From: Mesobacillus maritimus
Lineage (GTDB): Bacteria > Bacillota > Bacilli > Bacillales > Cytobacillaceae
Length of the DNA stretch: 47,497 nucleotides
Direction of reading: 5' to 3'
Assembly: GCF_023715205.1 (NCBI RefSeq)
Contig: NZ_JAMBNR010000023.1
Span: 1-47,497 of the forward strand
Shown: positions 36,780 through 45,429 of the stretch, one piece after another
Layout of the letters: each line of letters opens with the position of its first letter
Position numbering within the stretch: position 1 is the stretch's first letter
The notes under the pieces: model-generated
What the model was told of the DNA's origin: nothing
What the model saw: only the letters and a program-made list of their open reading frames with translations
Database searches by the model: none
Translations under genes and position numbers: made by a program

Positions 36780-36812
36780 TGAATACATTAGGAAATTTCA
36801 TTATATTTTAAA
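36780..36812 (+). CDS. Possible 10-residue peptide ORF with strong ribosome binding site
   Basis: ATG 36780 opens a 10-codon frame (MNTLGNFIIF) ending TAA at 36812. It is preceded by AAAAAGGAGGCC at ideal spacing, which lies within a small inverted repeat AAAAGG-AGG-CCTTTT. It sits between the coaE terminator and the gapB promoter, so it would not be on the gapB mRNA. It may be a real small ORF or the remnant of a lost gene's start. Confidence 0.3.
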
Positions 36813-36828
36813 ATGTATGCGTTTCATT

Positions 36829-36857
36829 ATCACAAATGAATTTTATTATGTTATACT
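36829..36857 (+). promoter_or_regulatory. Predicted promoter of gapB
   Basis: -10 TATACT (36852-36857) preceded by a TG at the extended position (TGTTATACT), with a weak -35 ATCACA (36829-36834) at 17 bases. Confidence 0.6.
36847..36857 (+). promoter_or_regulatory. CcpN-box-like site 1 on the gapB promoter
   Basis: TATGTTATACT matches the published CcpN consensus TRTGHYATAYW at all 11 positions and overlaps the -10. Confidence 0.6.
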
Positions 36858-36880
36858 AATAGCATCTAAGAGGAATAAAA

Positions 36881-36891
36881 AGTATAACACT
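36881..36891 (-). promoter_or_regulatory. CcpN-box-like site 2 in the gapB leader
   Basis: On the minus strand AGTGTTATACT matches the CcpN consensus at 10 of 11 positions, about 20 bases after the predicted transcription start. Confidence 0.45.
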
Positions 36892-36911
36892 AATGTGAGA
36901 GGAGCCGTAGA

Positions 36912-37943
36912 ATGAAGGCTAAAGTTGCGATTAATGGATTTGGAAGAATTGGAAGAATGGTGTTCCGTAGAGCCATTCTTGATCATAATCTTGAAATTGT
37001 GGCGGTGAATGCTAGTTATCCAGCTGAAACGTTGGCACATTTGTTAAAGTATGATTCGAATCATGGAAAATTTGAGGCGGATGTCAAAGCAGAAAAAGAC
37101 GCATTGATTGTAAATGGAAAAAGAGTCCAACTGTTAAACAATCGTAATCCAGAATTATTACCATGGAAAGAATTAGAGATTGATATTGTTATAGAAGCCA
37201 CTGGGAAGTTTAATTCTCGGGACAAGGCAAGTTTGCATTTAGACGCAGGGGCAAAAAAAGTGATTTTGACAGCACCTGGGAAGCAAGAAGATATCACGAT
37301 TGTCATGGGAGTAAATGAAGGGGAATTAAACCTAGAAAAACATGACGTCATATCCAATGCATCTTGTACAACGAATTGTCTAGCGCCTGTAGCAAAAGTT
37401 CTCGATGAACAATTCGGCATTGAATATGGTCTAATGACAACTGTTCATGCATATACAAATGACCAAAAAAATATTGATAACCCTCATAAAGACTTACGTC
37501 GAGCTCGTTCATGTGCGGATTCGATCATTCCAACATCTACAGGTGCTGCTAAAGCATTGGCACTTGTTTTACCTCAACTAAAGGGGAAATTGCATGGAAT
37601 GGCTTTAAGGGTACCAACCCCAAATGTCTCGTTAGTCGATCTCGTAGTAGACTTAAAACGTGAGGTTACGATTGATGAAGTAAATGAAGCGTTTGTTACA
37701 GCATCTCGTGGATCGTTAAAAGGTATTCTTGATTACACGGAAGAACCACTTGTCTCAGTAGATTTTAATACAAATGATCACTCTGCGATTATCGACGGTC
37801 TTTCAACAATGGTCATTGGTGCGAATAAGGTAAAAGTTCTTGCTTGGTATGACAATGAGTGGGGCTATTCTTGTCGAGTTGTGGACTTGGTTAATTATGT
37901 TGCTAAGGAAATGCACCAGACTTCCAAAATGAAGGTTAGTTAA
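36912..37943 (+). CDS. gapB: Glyceraldehyde-3-phosphate dehydrogenase, gluconeogenic GapB type
   Basis: Works in the gluconeogenic direction, with NADP preference in the Bacillus family. The 343-residue protein has the Rossmann motif [13 protein letters not shown], the catalytic Cys152 in [12 protein letters not shown], and AVNASYP where NAD-specific enzymes have an aspartate (VND), which fits NADP use. The start follows TGAGAGGAGCC. Two CcpN-like boxes around the promoter indicate repression under glycolytic growth, as known for gapB in Bacillus subtilis. The regulator gene ccpN is not in the window. Confidence 0.94.
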   Translation: MKAKVAINGFGRIGRMVFRRAILDHNLEIVAVNASYPAETLAHLLKYDSNHGKFEADVKAEKDALIVNGKRVQLLNNRNPELLPWKELEIDIVIEATGKFNSRDKASLHLDAGAKKVILTAPGKQEDITIVMGVNEGELNLEKHDVISNASCTTNCLAPVAKVLDEQFGIEYGLMTTVHAYTNDQKNIDNPHKDLRRARSCADSIIPTSTGAAKALALVLPQLKGKLHGMALRVPTPNVSLVDLVVDLKREVTIDEVNEAFVTASRGSLKGILDYTEEPLVSVDFNTNDHSAIIDGLSTMVIGANKVKVLAWYDNEWGYSCRVVDLVNYVAKEMHQTSKMKVS

Positions 37944-37951
37944 AGAGTTTG

Positions 37952-37984
37952 AGCCTACCTATTTAGGTAGGCATTTTTTTTACC
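37952..37984 (+). terminator. Terminator of gapB
   Basis: GCCTACC pairs with GGTAGGC, followed by a run of eight T after one A. Confidence 0.9.
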
Positions 37985-38027
37985 TTCTTTTATTTAAGGA
38001 TTGCTTTTGTAGATAAAAATAAAGTGT

Positions 38028-38170
38028 TTAAACGAGTTTTTTCTCCGGAAGAGAGCATAGTAAAGGGTAAAGTGAAATTAGAAAATCCTAATTTTGCTTT
38101 ATAAAGCATGCATAAAAATACCCGAAAAGCTCGTTTGGGATTTTCCACTTTTTCCCTAGGGAAATCCGAA
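38028..38170 (+). other. Structured intergenic segment upstream of the speD promoter
   Basis: No gene is seen in 37985-38190. Complementary blocks are present: AAACGAG (38030-38036) with CTCGTTT (38130-38136), GAAAATCC (38081-38088) with GGATTTTC (38138-38145), and a 14-bp palindrome TTTCCCTAGGGAAA (38151-38164). The first two pairings interleave, so they are either a pseudoknot or alternatives. It may be a small RNA or a fossil repeat. Confidence 0.35.
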
Positions 38171-38190
38171 TGAAAGTTTCAGTGCTATTA

Positions 38191-38219
38191 TTGCAAAACC
38201 CCATTAAACACAGTATACT
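38191..38219 (+). promoter_or_regulatory. Predicted promoter of speD
   Basis: -35 TTGCAA (38191-38196), 17-base spacer, -10 TATACT (38214-38219). The leader is about 140 nucleotides. Confidence 0.65.
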
Positions 38220-38223
38220 AATC

Positions 38224-38366
38224 ACCGTGAACTTCTTCATTACGGTAAATATTAACTACTTAAAGGGTTAGGACCTCTTTGGACTAACTTTCCCCCGTTG
38301 TAGTTAATATGCCAATAAAAATGGGAAATTCATTTTAGAAAATTTTGTAAGAGGGGGAAACTGAAT
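38224..38366 (+). promoter_or_regulatory. Structured speD leader with anti-Shine-Dalgarno element
   Basis: Stem P1: ACCGT (38224-38228) with ACGGT (38242-38246). Stem P2: ATATTAACTAC (38249-38259) pairs perfectly with GTAGTTAATAT (38300-38310). Inside P2 is a hairpin GTTAG (38267-38271) with CTAAC (38284-38288). TTTCCCCC (38289-38296), inside P2, is an exact complement of the speD Shine-Dalgarno region GGGGGAAA (38353-38360). This layout resembles a translational riboswitch or protein-responsive leader, but I do not recognise a known class. Confidence 0.5.
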
Positions 38367-38750
38367 ATGGAAACAATGGGTCGTCACGTCATTTCCGAAT
38401 TATGGGGTTGCGATTTAGAGAAACTAAATGATATTGATTTTATTGAAAGAACATTTGTTGATGCAGCATTAAAATCAGGTGCAGAAATTCGCGAGGTAGC
38501 CTTTCATAAGTTTGCGCCTCAAGGTGTGAGTGGAGTCGTGATTATCTCAGAATCTCATCTTACCATTCATAGCTTTCCTGAGCATGGTTACGCAAGCATT
38601 GATGTCTATACATGTGGCGATTTAAATCCTAATGTTGCAGCTGAATATATCGCTGAAGCGTTGAATGCCGAAACACGTGAGAATATTGAACTTCCTCGTG
38701 GGATGGGTCCAGTTCAAATTAAAAAGAATCCAGAAGCAAAAGTTCTTTAA
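38367..38750 (+). CDS. speD: S-adenosylmethionine decarboxylase proenzyme
   Basis: Provides decarboxylated S-adenosylmethionine for spermidine synthesis. The 127-residue short-type proenzyme would self-cleave between Glu62 and Ser63 in [17 protein letters not shown], giving a pyruvoyl group; His68 and Cys in DVYTCGD are the expected processing and proton-donor residues. The start follows AAGAGGGGGAAA. It is monocistronic with its own promoter, structured leader and terminator. Confidence 0.94.
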   Translation: METMGRHVISELWGCDLEKLNDIDFIERTFVDAALKSGAEIREVAFHKFAPQGVSGVVIISESHLTIHSFPEHGYASIDVYTCGDLNPNVAAEYIAEALNAETRENIELPRGMGPVQIKKNPEAKVL

Positions 38751-38764
38751 TTTTGATGATTTTC

Positions 38765-38792
38765 AGAGGTGTAGCGATACACCTCTTTTTTA
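38765..38792 (+). terminator. Terminator of speD
   Basis: AGAGGTGT pairs with ACACCTCT, followed by a T run. Confidence 0.9.
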
Positions 38793-39042
38793 AATGGCAA
38801 ATTTAATCGAATTTTTAAAAATGTTTACTCACAGTTTTGATTCCTCTGGTTATAAGCTTTTCTAGTCGCTGCTCTTATTGAATCCTGTCCTGTCCTGAAT
38901 TGCTCGGATCTATATTGTGTCCGTTATTCCTAATCTTGAAATGGAGAAATAAGTTGTGCAACGAAAATCTTTTTATTAAGATAGAATTAGAGCATAATGA
39001 AATTAAAGGTTACATATTTACAAATACCGGAGTGAGATAGAG

Positions 39043-39504
39043 ATGAAATGTCCAGCCTGCCAAAATAATAATACCCGTGTCCTTGATTCACGACCTGTCG
39101 ACGAAGGAAGGTCCATTCGCCGAAGACGGGAATGTGAAGCTTGCTCCTACCGCTTTACAACTTTTGAGAAAGTAGAAGAAATTCCTTTAATTGTTGTAAA
39201 AAAAGAAGGAACTCGAGAAGAATTCAATCGGGATAAGCTTCTACGCGGATTGCTAAAAGCTTGTGAAAAACGTCCAGTTGCTTTGAAACAATTGGAAGAT
39301 ATTGTGTCGGAAGTAGAAAAAGAACTGCGAAACAATGGAGTAGCTGAAGTAAAAAGTAATGACATTGGTGAAATGGTGATGGACAGGCTGGCAAAGGTAG
39401 ACGAGGTAGCCTACGTACGATTTGCCTCTGTTTATCGTCAATTTAAAGATATCAATGTTTTTATCGATGAATTAAAGGAACTTATTAAGAAGGAACAAAA
39501 ATAA
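39043..39504 (+). CDS. nrdR: Transcriptional repressor NrdR
   Basis: An ATP/dATP-sensing repressor of ribonucleotide reductase genes. The 153-residue protein has the N-terminal zinc ribbon (CPAC at 3-6, CEAC at about 31-34), the DNA-binding [11 protein letters not shown] stretch and the ATP-cone (about 49-139). The start follows ACCGGAGTGAGATAGAG. No nrd genes or obvious NrdR boxes occur in the window. As in other Bacillus genomes it precedes dnaB-dnaI. The 290-bp gap upstream has no feature beyond an AT-rich promoter region. Confidence 0.93.
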   Translation: MKCPACQNNNTRVLDSRPVDEGRSIRRRRECEACSYRFTTFEKVEEIPLIVVKKEGTREEFNRDKLLRGLLKACEKRPVALKQLEDIVSEVEKELRNNGVAEVKSNDIGEMVMDRLAKVDEVAYVRFASVYRQFKDINVFIDELKELIKKEQK

Positions 39505-39506
39505 AC

Positions 39507-39539
39507 CGAGCTGAAGGTCAATCCTTGGCTCTTTTTTTT
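39507..39539 (+). terminator. Terminator of nrdR
   Basis: GAGC..AAGG pairs with CCTT..GCTC, followed by eight T. Confidence 0.75.
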
Positions 39540-39601
39540 AGAGGAAAGGTTGGAGTGGGCGTATTAGAACAGCTTTTTGAAACGTTGTATTCATTCGTCG
39601 A

Positions 39602-39648
39602 AGTGCTCCTGCTCATACGTCGCTGAACAGTCGCCTTCGCTTTTCTAT
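39602..39648 (-). repeat. Partial copy of the GC-rich dispersed repeat
   Basis: On the minus strand it reads AGAAAAGCGAAGGCGACTG followed by TTCAGCGACGTATGAGCAGG, matching the start of units in the array at 6299-6610. It lies between nrdR and dnaB, ending just before the dnaB ribosome binding site. Confidence 0.6.
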
Positions 39649-39667
39649 TCACCAGGGGGGTTTTTAC

Positions 39668-41065
39668 ATGACACAGCATTGGCAGGAAATTTTGCCTGTT
39701 GATCAATATTCGGTTGCATCGAGTGGATTATTGCATGAATACGACCGGAAAGTACTGACATTCTTATATCAACCTTTGATTGGTCCGGTTTGTTTGAGTT
39801 TATATATGACTCTTTGGGCAGAGCTTGAAGAAAATCGGCTATGGTCTGAGTCAACGTCTCATCATAGTTTAATGAGTCTGCTTGATTTAAATCTGAAAGA
39901 GATTTATCAAGCTCGTCTAAAGCTTGAGGGGATGGGGCTGCTCAAGACATATATGAAAAACGATGACGATAATCGCTTCTTTATTTATGAATTACAACCG
40001 CCCCTTACCCCTGAACAATTCTTTCTTGACGGAATGCTCAATATTTTTCTATATAGAAAAGTGGGAAAGAACCAGTTTTTTCGTCTAAAGCGCTTCTTTG
40101 CTGACAAATCAGTTCGCAAACAAGAGCAATACTCAGAAGTGACGAGGGCCTTCCAAGATGTGTTTGTCTCTGCTTCTCCAGATGCACTCCGTTATCATCG
40201 GGATTCCGAGGAAGAACTCGCTCCGCCGGAGGGGCAAGAGTTTATCGGGAGACAGAGTGCAGAAGCGATTCAGATTGACACCACAACATTCGATTTTGAA
40301 CTTTTGACCGCAGGACTGACAGAATCGCTCGTTCCGAAAAAAGCTTTAACAGCTAGAGTGAAAGAAGCGATTAGCAATCTCGCGTTTTTATATGGAATTG
40401 ATCCGCTTCAAATGAAGAACCTTTTGTTAAGTGCCTTAACAGCTGAAAATGAAATTGATATTGACGAGCTGCGAAAAGCAGCTAGGGATTGGTTTCAGTT
40501 TGAGCATCAAGATCAATTGCCACAGCTTTTAGACCGAACCCAGCCGTTCCAATTACAATCGGCTAAAACAGAGCCGGTCACACAAGAAGATAAACTCATG
40601 CAGTATTTTGATAAGGCTTCACCAAGAGAACTGTTGGTACAGCTTTCGCAAGGTGCTACTCCTTCGAAATCGGACTTGCAGATTATCGAAGATATTATGT
40701 TTAATCAGAAGCTTCAGCCTGGAGTAGTGAATGTTTTAATTGAGTATGTTATGCTCAGAACGGATATGAAATTAAATAAGAGCTACGTTGAAAAAATTGC
40801 GGGCCACTGGTCGAGAAAACAAATTAAAACGGTTAAGGAAGCAATGGATTTAGCCAAAAAAGAACACCGACAATATATGGAGTGGGCTGAAGAGAAAAAG
40901 TCTAAGCCGAAGCAACAGAAGAAGATTATTCGAAAAGAAGTTCTGCCAGATTGGTTCGAATCTTCTCAAGAGAATAAAGACCAACAAAAACAAGTGGATT
41001 TTGATTTTGAAAAAGAAAAACGACTACTTGAAGAAGAACTAAAAGAGTTTAAATCAGGGAGGTGA
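39668..41065 (+). CDS. dnaB: Replication initiation and membrane attachment protein DnaB
   Basis: The Bacillus DnaB primosome protein (not the helicase) acts with DnaD and DnaI to load the DnaC helicase at oriC and at restart sites. At 465 residues it is close to the usual 470. It has an N-terminal winged-helix region (about 1-110), a middle DDBH1 region, a C-terminal DDBH2 region (about 320-400) and an acidic/basic tail. The start follows ACCAGGGGGGTTTTTAC. The stop lies 5 bp before the dnaI ATG, so the two are coupled. Confidence 0.92.
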   Translation: MTQHWQEILPVDQYSVASSGLLHEYDRKVLTFLYQPLIGPVCLSLYMTLWAELEENRLWSESTSHHSLMSLLDLNLKEIYQARLKLEGMGLLKTYMKNDDDNRFFIYELQPPLTPEQFFLDGMLNIFLYRKVGKNQFFRLKRFFADKSVRKQEQYSEVTRAFQDVFVSASPDALRYHRDSEEELAPPEGQEFIGRQSAEAIQIDTTTFDFELLTAGLTESLVPKKALTARVKEAISNLAFLYGIDPLQMKNLLLSALTAENEIDIDELRKAARDWFQFEHQDQLPQLLDRTQPFQLQSAKTEPVTQEDKLMQYFDKASPRELLVQLSQGATPSKSDLQIIEDIMFNQKLQPGVVNVLIEYVMLRTDMKLNKSYVEKIAGHWSRKQIKTVKEAMDLAKKEHRQYMEWAEEKKSKPKQQKKIIRKEVLPDWFESSQENKDQQKQVDFDFEKEKRLLEEELKEFKSGR

Positions 41066-41070
41066 GAGGC

Positions 41071-42003
41071 ATGCAAAACATCAATGATTCACTAAGAAAA
41101 CTTGCAAATAATCAGAACTTCCAACAAAGGTATGAAGCACTGCGAAATGAAGTCTTGAGCGATCCATTAGTCAAAGATTTTTTAGCTCAGCACCAAGGAG
41201 AAATCACCAAAGAAATGGTGGATAAAAGCTTAATGAAACTCCACGAATTTATCAACCAAAGTAAAGGCTGCAGCGATTGCAGTAGTCTTGCGAATTGCAA
41301 AAACATGATTCAAGGCTATGAACCACGCTTGGTGTTTAACGGGAAGTTTATCGATGTAAAATATGACAAATGTCAGAAGAAGATTTTCCATGAAGAAAAA
41401 CAAAAAAATGAGAAATTGATTTCAAGTCTTTATGTGCCGAAGGAAATCTTGAAAGCCTCACTTGGTGATATTGATTTAGACGACCCTGGGCGGTTAATGG
41501 CGATAAAGATGGCAAAGGATTTTATTAAAAATTATACCCCAGGTGAAAAGCAGAAAGGATTGTATCTTCACGGACCGTTTGGTACGGGGAAATCCTACTT
41601 ACTTGGAGCAATCGCAAACGAATTAGCGAAAATGCGCATTAGTTCAATGATTGTTTACGTTCCAGAGTTATTTCGCGAGATGAAGAATTCAATAGGGGAT
41701 CATACCATTAATGAAAAACTTGAAGTGATTAAAAAAGCCCCTGTTCTCATGTTAGATGATATTGGTGCGGAAACGATGAGTAGCTGGGCGCGCGATGAGA
41801 TTCTTGGACCTATTCTTCAATTTAGAATGATGGAAAACTTGCCTACTTTCTTTACATCAAACTTTGATATTGGTGGACTTGGCCATCATTTAACCTACAG
41901 TCAACGTGGGGAAGAAGAGCAATTGAAAGCTGCAAGAATCCTTGAGCGAATAAGGTATTTAGCTGCACCAGTAAAGGTGGAAGGGATAAACCGCCGAATA
42001 TAA
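41071..42003 (+). CDS. dnaI: Primosomal helicase loader DnaI
   Basis: An AAA+ ATPase that loads the replicative helicase. The 310-residue protein has an N-terminal zinc-binding domain (CSDC and NC near 67-76) and a C-terminal ATPase domain with Walker A GPFGTGKSY (from about 168), Walker B VLMLDDIG and an arginine-finger region near RILERIRYL. ATG 41071 follows TCAGGGAGGTGA; GTG 41062 lies inside that ribosome binding site. It is followed by a strong terminator. Confidence 0.94.
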   Translation: MQNINDSLRKLANNQNFQQRYEALRNEVLSDPLVKDFLAQHQGEITKEMVDKSLMKLHEFINQSKGCSDCSSLANCKNMIQGYEPRLVFNGKFIDVKYDKCQKKIFHEEKQKNEKLISSLYVPKEILKASLGDIDLDDPGRLMAIKMAKDFIKNYTPGEKQKGLYLHGPFGTGKSYLLGAIANELAKMRISSMIVYVPELFREMKNSIGDHTINEKLEVIKKAPVLMLDDIGAETMSSWARDEILGPILQFRMMENLPTFFTSNFDIGGLGHHLTYSQRGEEEQLKAARILERIRYLAAPVKVEGINRRI

Positions 42004-42019
42004 AACAAACTTGTTGGTT

Positions 42020-42066
42020 ACACCTATGAGGAATTCTCTGGAGAATTCTTCATAGGTGTTTTTTAT
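42020..42066 (+). terminator. Terminator of dnaB-dnaI
   Basis: ACACCTATGA pairs with TTCATAGGTGT, with an inner GAATTCTC/GAGAATTC pairing, followed by TTTTTTATT. Confidence 0.9.
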
Positions 42067-42111
42067 TAACATGCAATTTAAGGTTCGTTTGGTGCTTCTA
42101 AATTGAACAAG

Positions 42112-42152
42112 TCCCCCATATATTAAATCAGGAGATTTTATCAAAGGGGGGA
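42112..42152 (+). promoter_or_regulatory. Possible sigma-E -10 and Shine-Dalgarno-masking stem of ytxC
   Basis: TCCCCC (42112-42117) can pair with GGGGGA (42147-42152) of the ytxC ribosome binding site. CATATATT at 42117-42124 fits the sigma-E -10 form CATANANT, but no good -35 is seen. Confidence 0.3.
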
Positions 42153-42157
42153 TATGG

Positions 42158-43024
42158 TTGATCGAAATCATCTTCCAAAAGCAACAAGATGCCAATGGAA
42201 TGTACAGGCATATTGCTGGGCAATTGCAGGCTGCTCAATACGAAAATGAAATGATACAATTGGAGGAAGACAAGAAGAAAATAAAAATATCGACAGGAAA
42301 TCTGCCAATATCGGCTTTTCATATGATTAAGGAAAGCATATATGAGTTCATCGTAATAAAAAAGCGGGAGGATTGGTTTAGAAATATTTTAACTGAACGT
42401 TTTTTTTACAAAGATCCTAGCGAACAAGAGCAGATACTTGAGATAATTTATGCGGTAATGGACGGTCATCGGGAGGAGTTAGCTTCCTTTGTAAATGGAC
42501 ATGATGAAAAAACCTATGTTTTTGAAGCGGTTGATGAGTTTTTTAAAGAAAATATTAGTTTCTCTTTTGATTCGTTTGTTGTATTTCGCTTAAAAACGTA
42601 TCTTGATAAGCTTCGTCATTATGTGGAAATCGCGATTGATGAATATAAGCTGGAACAAGAATACCAAATGTTTGTGCAAACTTTACGCGATTTTTTAGCA
42701 GACAGAACACCGAAAAAAGAAATCATCCATTTAATCTTAGACGAAGAAACGATTTTTCACGATCAAGACTTCAGAGAAATCAAACGCAGTGAATTAATTA
42801 AAGAAATTGATCGTAAGTTACTTGGCAATCATCCAATCTATGTTGATTCAGTCACCATTGCTCCATTATTATCGATTGCGCCCATGGATATTTATCTGTA
42901 TACAAACCAGCCGGAGCAACCACTGGTGCGAACAATTCGAAATATTTTTGAAGAACGTGTGAAGTTAAACCCGTTAGAAGCTTTTTGTAAAAATAAGCAG
43001 TTGCCTAATGAAAAAGTCCAGTAG
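42158..43024 (+). CDS. ytxC: Sporulation protein YtxC
   Basis: A 288-residue soluble protein of the YtxC family, found only in spore formers, with no assigned biochemical function. No membrane segment or catalytic motif is visible; it is charged and mostly helical, with a conserved C-terminal region LLGNHPIYVDSVTIAPLLSI. The TTG start follows AAAGGGGGGATATGG; the ATG at 42153 is out of frame. Its place between dnaI and thrS matches Bacillus. A mother-cell-type -10 lies just upstream. Confidence 0.83.
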   Translation: MIEIIFQKQQDANGMYRHIAGQLQAAQYENEMIQLEEDKKKIKISTGNLPISAFHMIKESIYEFIVIKKREDWFRNILTERFFYKDPSEQEQILEIIYAVMDGHREELASFVNGHDEKTYVFEAVDEFFKENISFSFDSFVVFRLKTYLDKLRHYVEIAIDEYKLEQEYQMFVQTLRDFLADRTPKKEIIHLILDEETIFHDQDFREIKRSELIKEIDRKLLGNHPIYVDSVTIAPLLSIAPMDIYLYTNQPEQPLVRTIRNIFEERVKLNPLEAFCKNKQLPNEKVQ

Positions 43025-43029
43025 TCCCC

Positions 43030-43058
43030 TTGATTTTAGAAAGATTACAAACTATAAT
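43030..43058 (+). promoter_or_regulatory. Predicted promoter of thrS
   Basis: -35 TTGATT (43030-43035), 17-base spacer, -10 TATAAT (43053-43058). It begins 5 bases after the ytxC stop. Confidence 0.7.
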
Positions 43059-43084
43059 AACCTACATAATAGGAATCAAGTAAA

Positions 43085-43337
43085 AGTATCGATGAGGACA
43101 TGGGCTTATCTTTTAGGGTTTCCAGAGAGGGAAGGCACGGCTGAAAACTTCCTAACTACTAGAGAATAGCTTACCACCTCTGAACTTCAGCTGCGAACAC
43201 GATTGTCAGTAGTAGCTGACGGTAATAGCCGTTATCTTAAACCAAGCCGTTTTTACGTTTGCGTAAAATCGGGAAGTTGGGTGGAACCACGAATTCAAAC
43301 TCGTCCCTATTTTTTTATAGGGGCGAGTTTTTTGTTT
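43085..43337 (+). promoter_or_regulatory. T-box leader of thrS
   Basis: A tRNA-sensing leader. The hallmark T-box sequence GGGTGGAACCACG is at 43280-43292, with the UGGN discriminator-pairing bases TGGA at 43282-43285. Stem I occupies about 43091-43200, with GAGG (43094-43097) able to pair with CCTC (43177-43180). ACC at 43173-43175, followed by A, is the likely threonine specifier codon. The terminator hairpin ends the element. Uncharged tRNA-Thr should promote read-through. Confidence 0.8.
43299..43337 (+). terminator. T-box terminator of thrS
   Basis: AACTCGTCCCTAT pairs with ATAGGGGCGAGTT, followed by a T run. The competing antiterminator would use the T-box sequence just upstream. Confidence 0.85.
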
Positions 43338-43408
43338 TGCCGACAAGTGGGGATACTTGGTGAAAGATGGATGCTTTTGCTTTTGTTAAAATTAGGAGGG
43401 TAAACGTT

Positions 43409-45340
43409 ATGGCAGACATGATTAAATTAACATTCCCAGATGGAGCAGTGAAGGAGTTTTCTGCCGGTACGACGACTGAAGACGTTGCGGCTTCGATTAG
43501 TCCGGGACTTAGAAAAAAAGCGATTGCTGGTAAGGTTAATGGTGAAATGTATGATTTACGCCGTCCAATTGAATCAGACGGCTCGATTGAAATCGTCACA
43601 CCAGACCGCGAGGAAGCAATAGAAGTTCTTCGTCATAGCACGGCTCACCTTATGGCTCAGGCAATCAAGCGTTTATATAAAAATGTAAAGCTTGGAGTTG
43701 GTCCAGTAATTGAAGGTGGATTTTATTATGATATCGATCTTGAGGAATCGTTAACTCCAGAAGATTTACCACTGATTGAAAAAGAAATGAAAAAAATCAT
43801 TAATGAAAATTTAGATGTTGTACGTAAAGAGGTTAGCCGTGATGAAGCGGTTCAGCTTTACAAAGAAATCGGCGACGAATATAAGCTTGAGTTAATCGAA
43901 GCGATTCCAGCTGACGAAACAGTAACGATTTATGAGCAAGGTGAGTTTTTCGACCTTTGCCGTGGAATCCATGTACCATCTACTGGAAAGCTAAAGGAAT
44001 TCAAATTGCTTAGCATTGCCGGTGCATACTGGCGCGGCGATAGCGACAATAAGATGCTTCAGCGTATCTATGGAACAGCGTTCTTCAAGAAAGAAGATTT
44101 GGCAGAACATTTACGTCTGCTAGAAGAAGCTAAAGAGCGCGACCATCGCAAACTAGGAAAAGAGCTTGGCTTATTTACCAACTCTCAAAAAGTCGGTCAA
44201 GGTCTACCGCTTTGGTTACCAAAGGGTGCTACGATCCGTCGCATCATTGAACGCTATATTGTCGATAAAGAAGTTAGCCTAGGATATGACCATGTATATA
44301 CTCCAATCATGGCAAATGTTGAGTTATATAAGACTTCTGGTCACTGGGAGCATTACCAAGAAGATATGTTCCCGCCAATGGAAATGGATAATGAACAATT
44401 GGTGCTTCGCCCAATGAACTGTCCTCATCATATGATGGTTTATAAAAATAGCATGCACAGCTATCGTGAACTGCCGATTCGAATTGCCGAACTTGGAACA
44501 ATGCACCGCTATGAAATGTCAGGAGCGCTATCAGGACTACAGCGTGTTCGTGGGATGACTTTAAATGACGCGCACGTATTTGTTCGTCCAGACCAAATCA
44601 AGGAAGAATTCAAGCGTGTGGTTGATTTGATTCTTGCTGTTTATAAAGACTTCGATTTAAATGAGTACTCGTTCCGATTATCCTACCGTGATCCTGAAGA
44701 TACTGAAAAGTACTTTGATGATGATGAAATGTGGGAAAAAGCACAAGGAATGTTGAAAGAAGCAATGGATGAGCTTGGTCTTGATTATTACGAGGCTGAT
44801 GGGGAGGCAGCGTTCTACGGACCAAAACTTGATGTTCAAGTCAAAACAGCTCTTGGCAAAGAGGAAACTCTTTCAACTGTCCAACTAGACTTCTTGCTAC
44901 CAGAACGGTTTGATTTAACTTATATCGGAGAAGATGGCAAGCACCACCGTCCAGTGGTTATTCACCGTGGCGTTGTTTCAACAATGGAACGATTTGTTGC
45001 TTTCTTAACAGAAGAATACAAAGGAGCGTTCCCAACATGGCTTGCGCCGGTTCAAGTTCAAGTTATTCCGGTTTCTCCTGATGTACACTTTGATTATGCA
45101 AAACAAGTACAAGAAAAGTTAAAATCAGAAGGTTTCCGTGTTGAATTGGATGGCCGTGAAGAAAAGATTGGCTATAAAATTCGTGAAGCGCAAATGCAAA
45201 AAATCCCGTATATGCTTGTAGTCGGCGATAAAGAAATTGAGGAAAACGCTGTAAACGTCCGTAAATACGGAGAACAAAAATCAGAAACAGTAGGCTTTGA
45301 AACATTCTTAGAAGCCCTTAAACAAGAAGCGAGAAAATAG
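43409..45340 (+). CDS. thrS: Threonyl-tRNA synthetase
   Basis: Charges tRNA-Thr and edits mis-charged serine. The 643-residue protein has the TGS domain (about 1-62), the editing domain with [15 protein letters not shown] (the HxxxH motif) and [10 protein letters not shown], the class II core with zinc/threonine ligands in RPMNCPHHM, motif 2 [18 protein letters not shown] and motif 3 [11 protein letters not shown], and the anticodon-binding domain (about 540-640). ATG 43409 follows AATTAGGAGGGTAAACGTT; the earlier in-frame ATG at 43367 has no ribosome binding site. Confidence 0.96.
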   Translation: MADMIKLTFPDGAVKEFSAGTTTEDVAASISPGLRKKAIAGKVNGEMYDLRRPIESDGSIEIVTPDREEAIEVLRHSTAHLMAQAIKRLYKNVKLGVGPVIEGGFYYDIDLEESLTPEDLPLIEKEMKKIINENLDVVRKEVSRDEAVQLYKEIGDEYKLELIEAIPADETVTIYEQGEFFDLCRGIHVPSTGKLKEFKLLSIAGAYWRGDSDNKMLQRIYGTAFFKKEDLAEHLRLLEEAKERDHRKLGKELGLFTNSQKVGQGLPLWLPKGATIRRIIERYIVDKEVSLGYDHVYTPIMANVELYKTSGHWEHYQEDMFPPMEMDNEQLVLRPMNCPHHMMVYKNSMHSYRELPIRIAELGTMHRYEMSGALSGLQRVRGMTLNDAHVFVRPDQIKEEFKRVVDLILAVYKDFDLNEYSFRLSYRDPEDTEKYFDDDEMWEKAQGMLKEAMDELGLDYYEADGEAAFYGPKLDVQVKTALGKEETLSTVQLDFLLPERFDLTYIGEDGKHHRPVVIHRGVVSTMERFVAFLTEEYKGAFPTWLAPVQVQVIPVSPDVHFDYAKQVQEKLKSEGFRVELDGREEKIGYKIREAQMQKIPYMLVVGDKEIEENAVNVRKYGEQKSETVGFETFLEALKQEARK

Positions 45341-45367
45341 AGATTGAAAAGAATTCAAAAAAAGTGA

Positions 45368-45396
45368 TTGCGTCTTGCTAGATTATTTGTTACAAT
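45368..45396 (+). promoter_or_regulatory. Predicted distal promoter of infC operon
   Basis: -35 TTGCGT (45368-45373), 17-base spacer, -10 TACAAT (45391-45396). A strong inverted repeat (CTAGATTA 45378-45385 with TAATCTAG near 45415-45422) overlaps and follows it. Confidence 0.5.
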
Positions 45397-45429
45397 ACTT
45401 TTCGTTGCAGTAATTAATCTAGTGATTCG

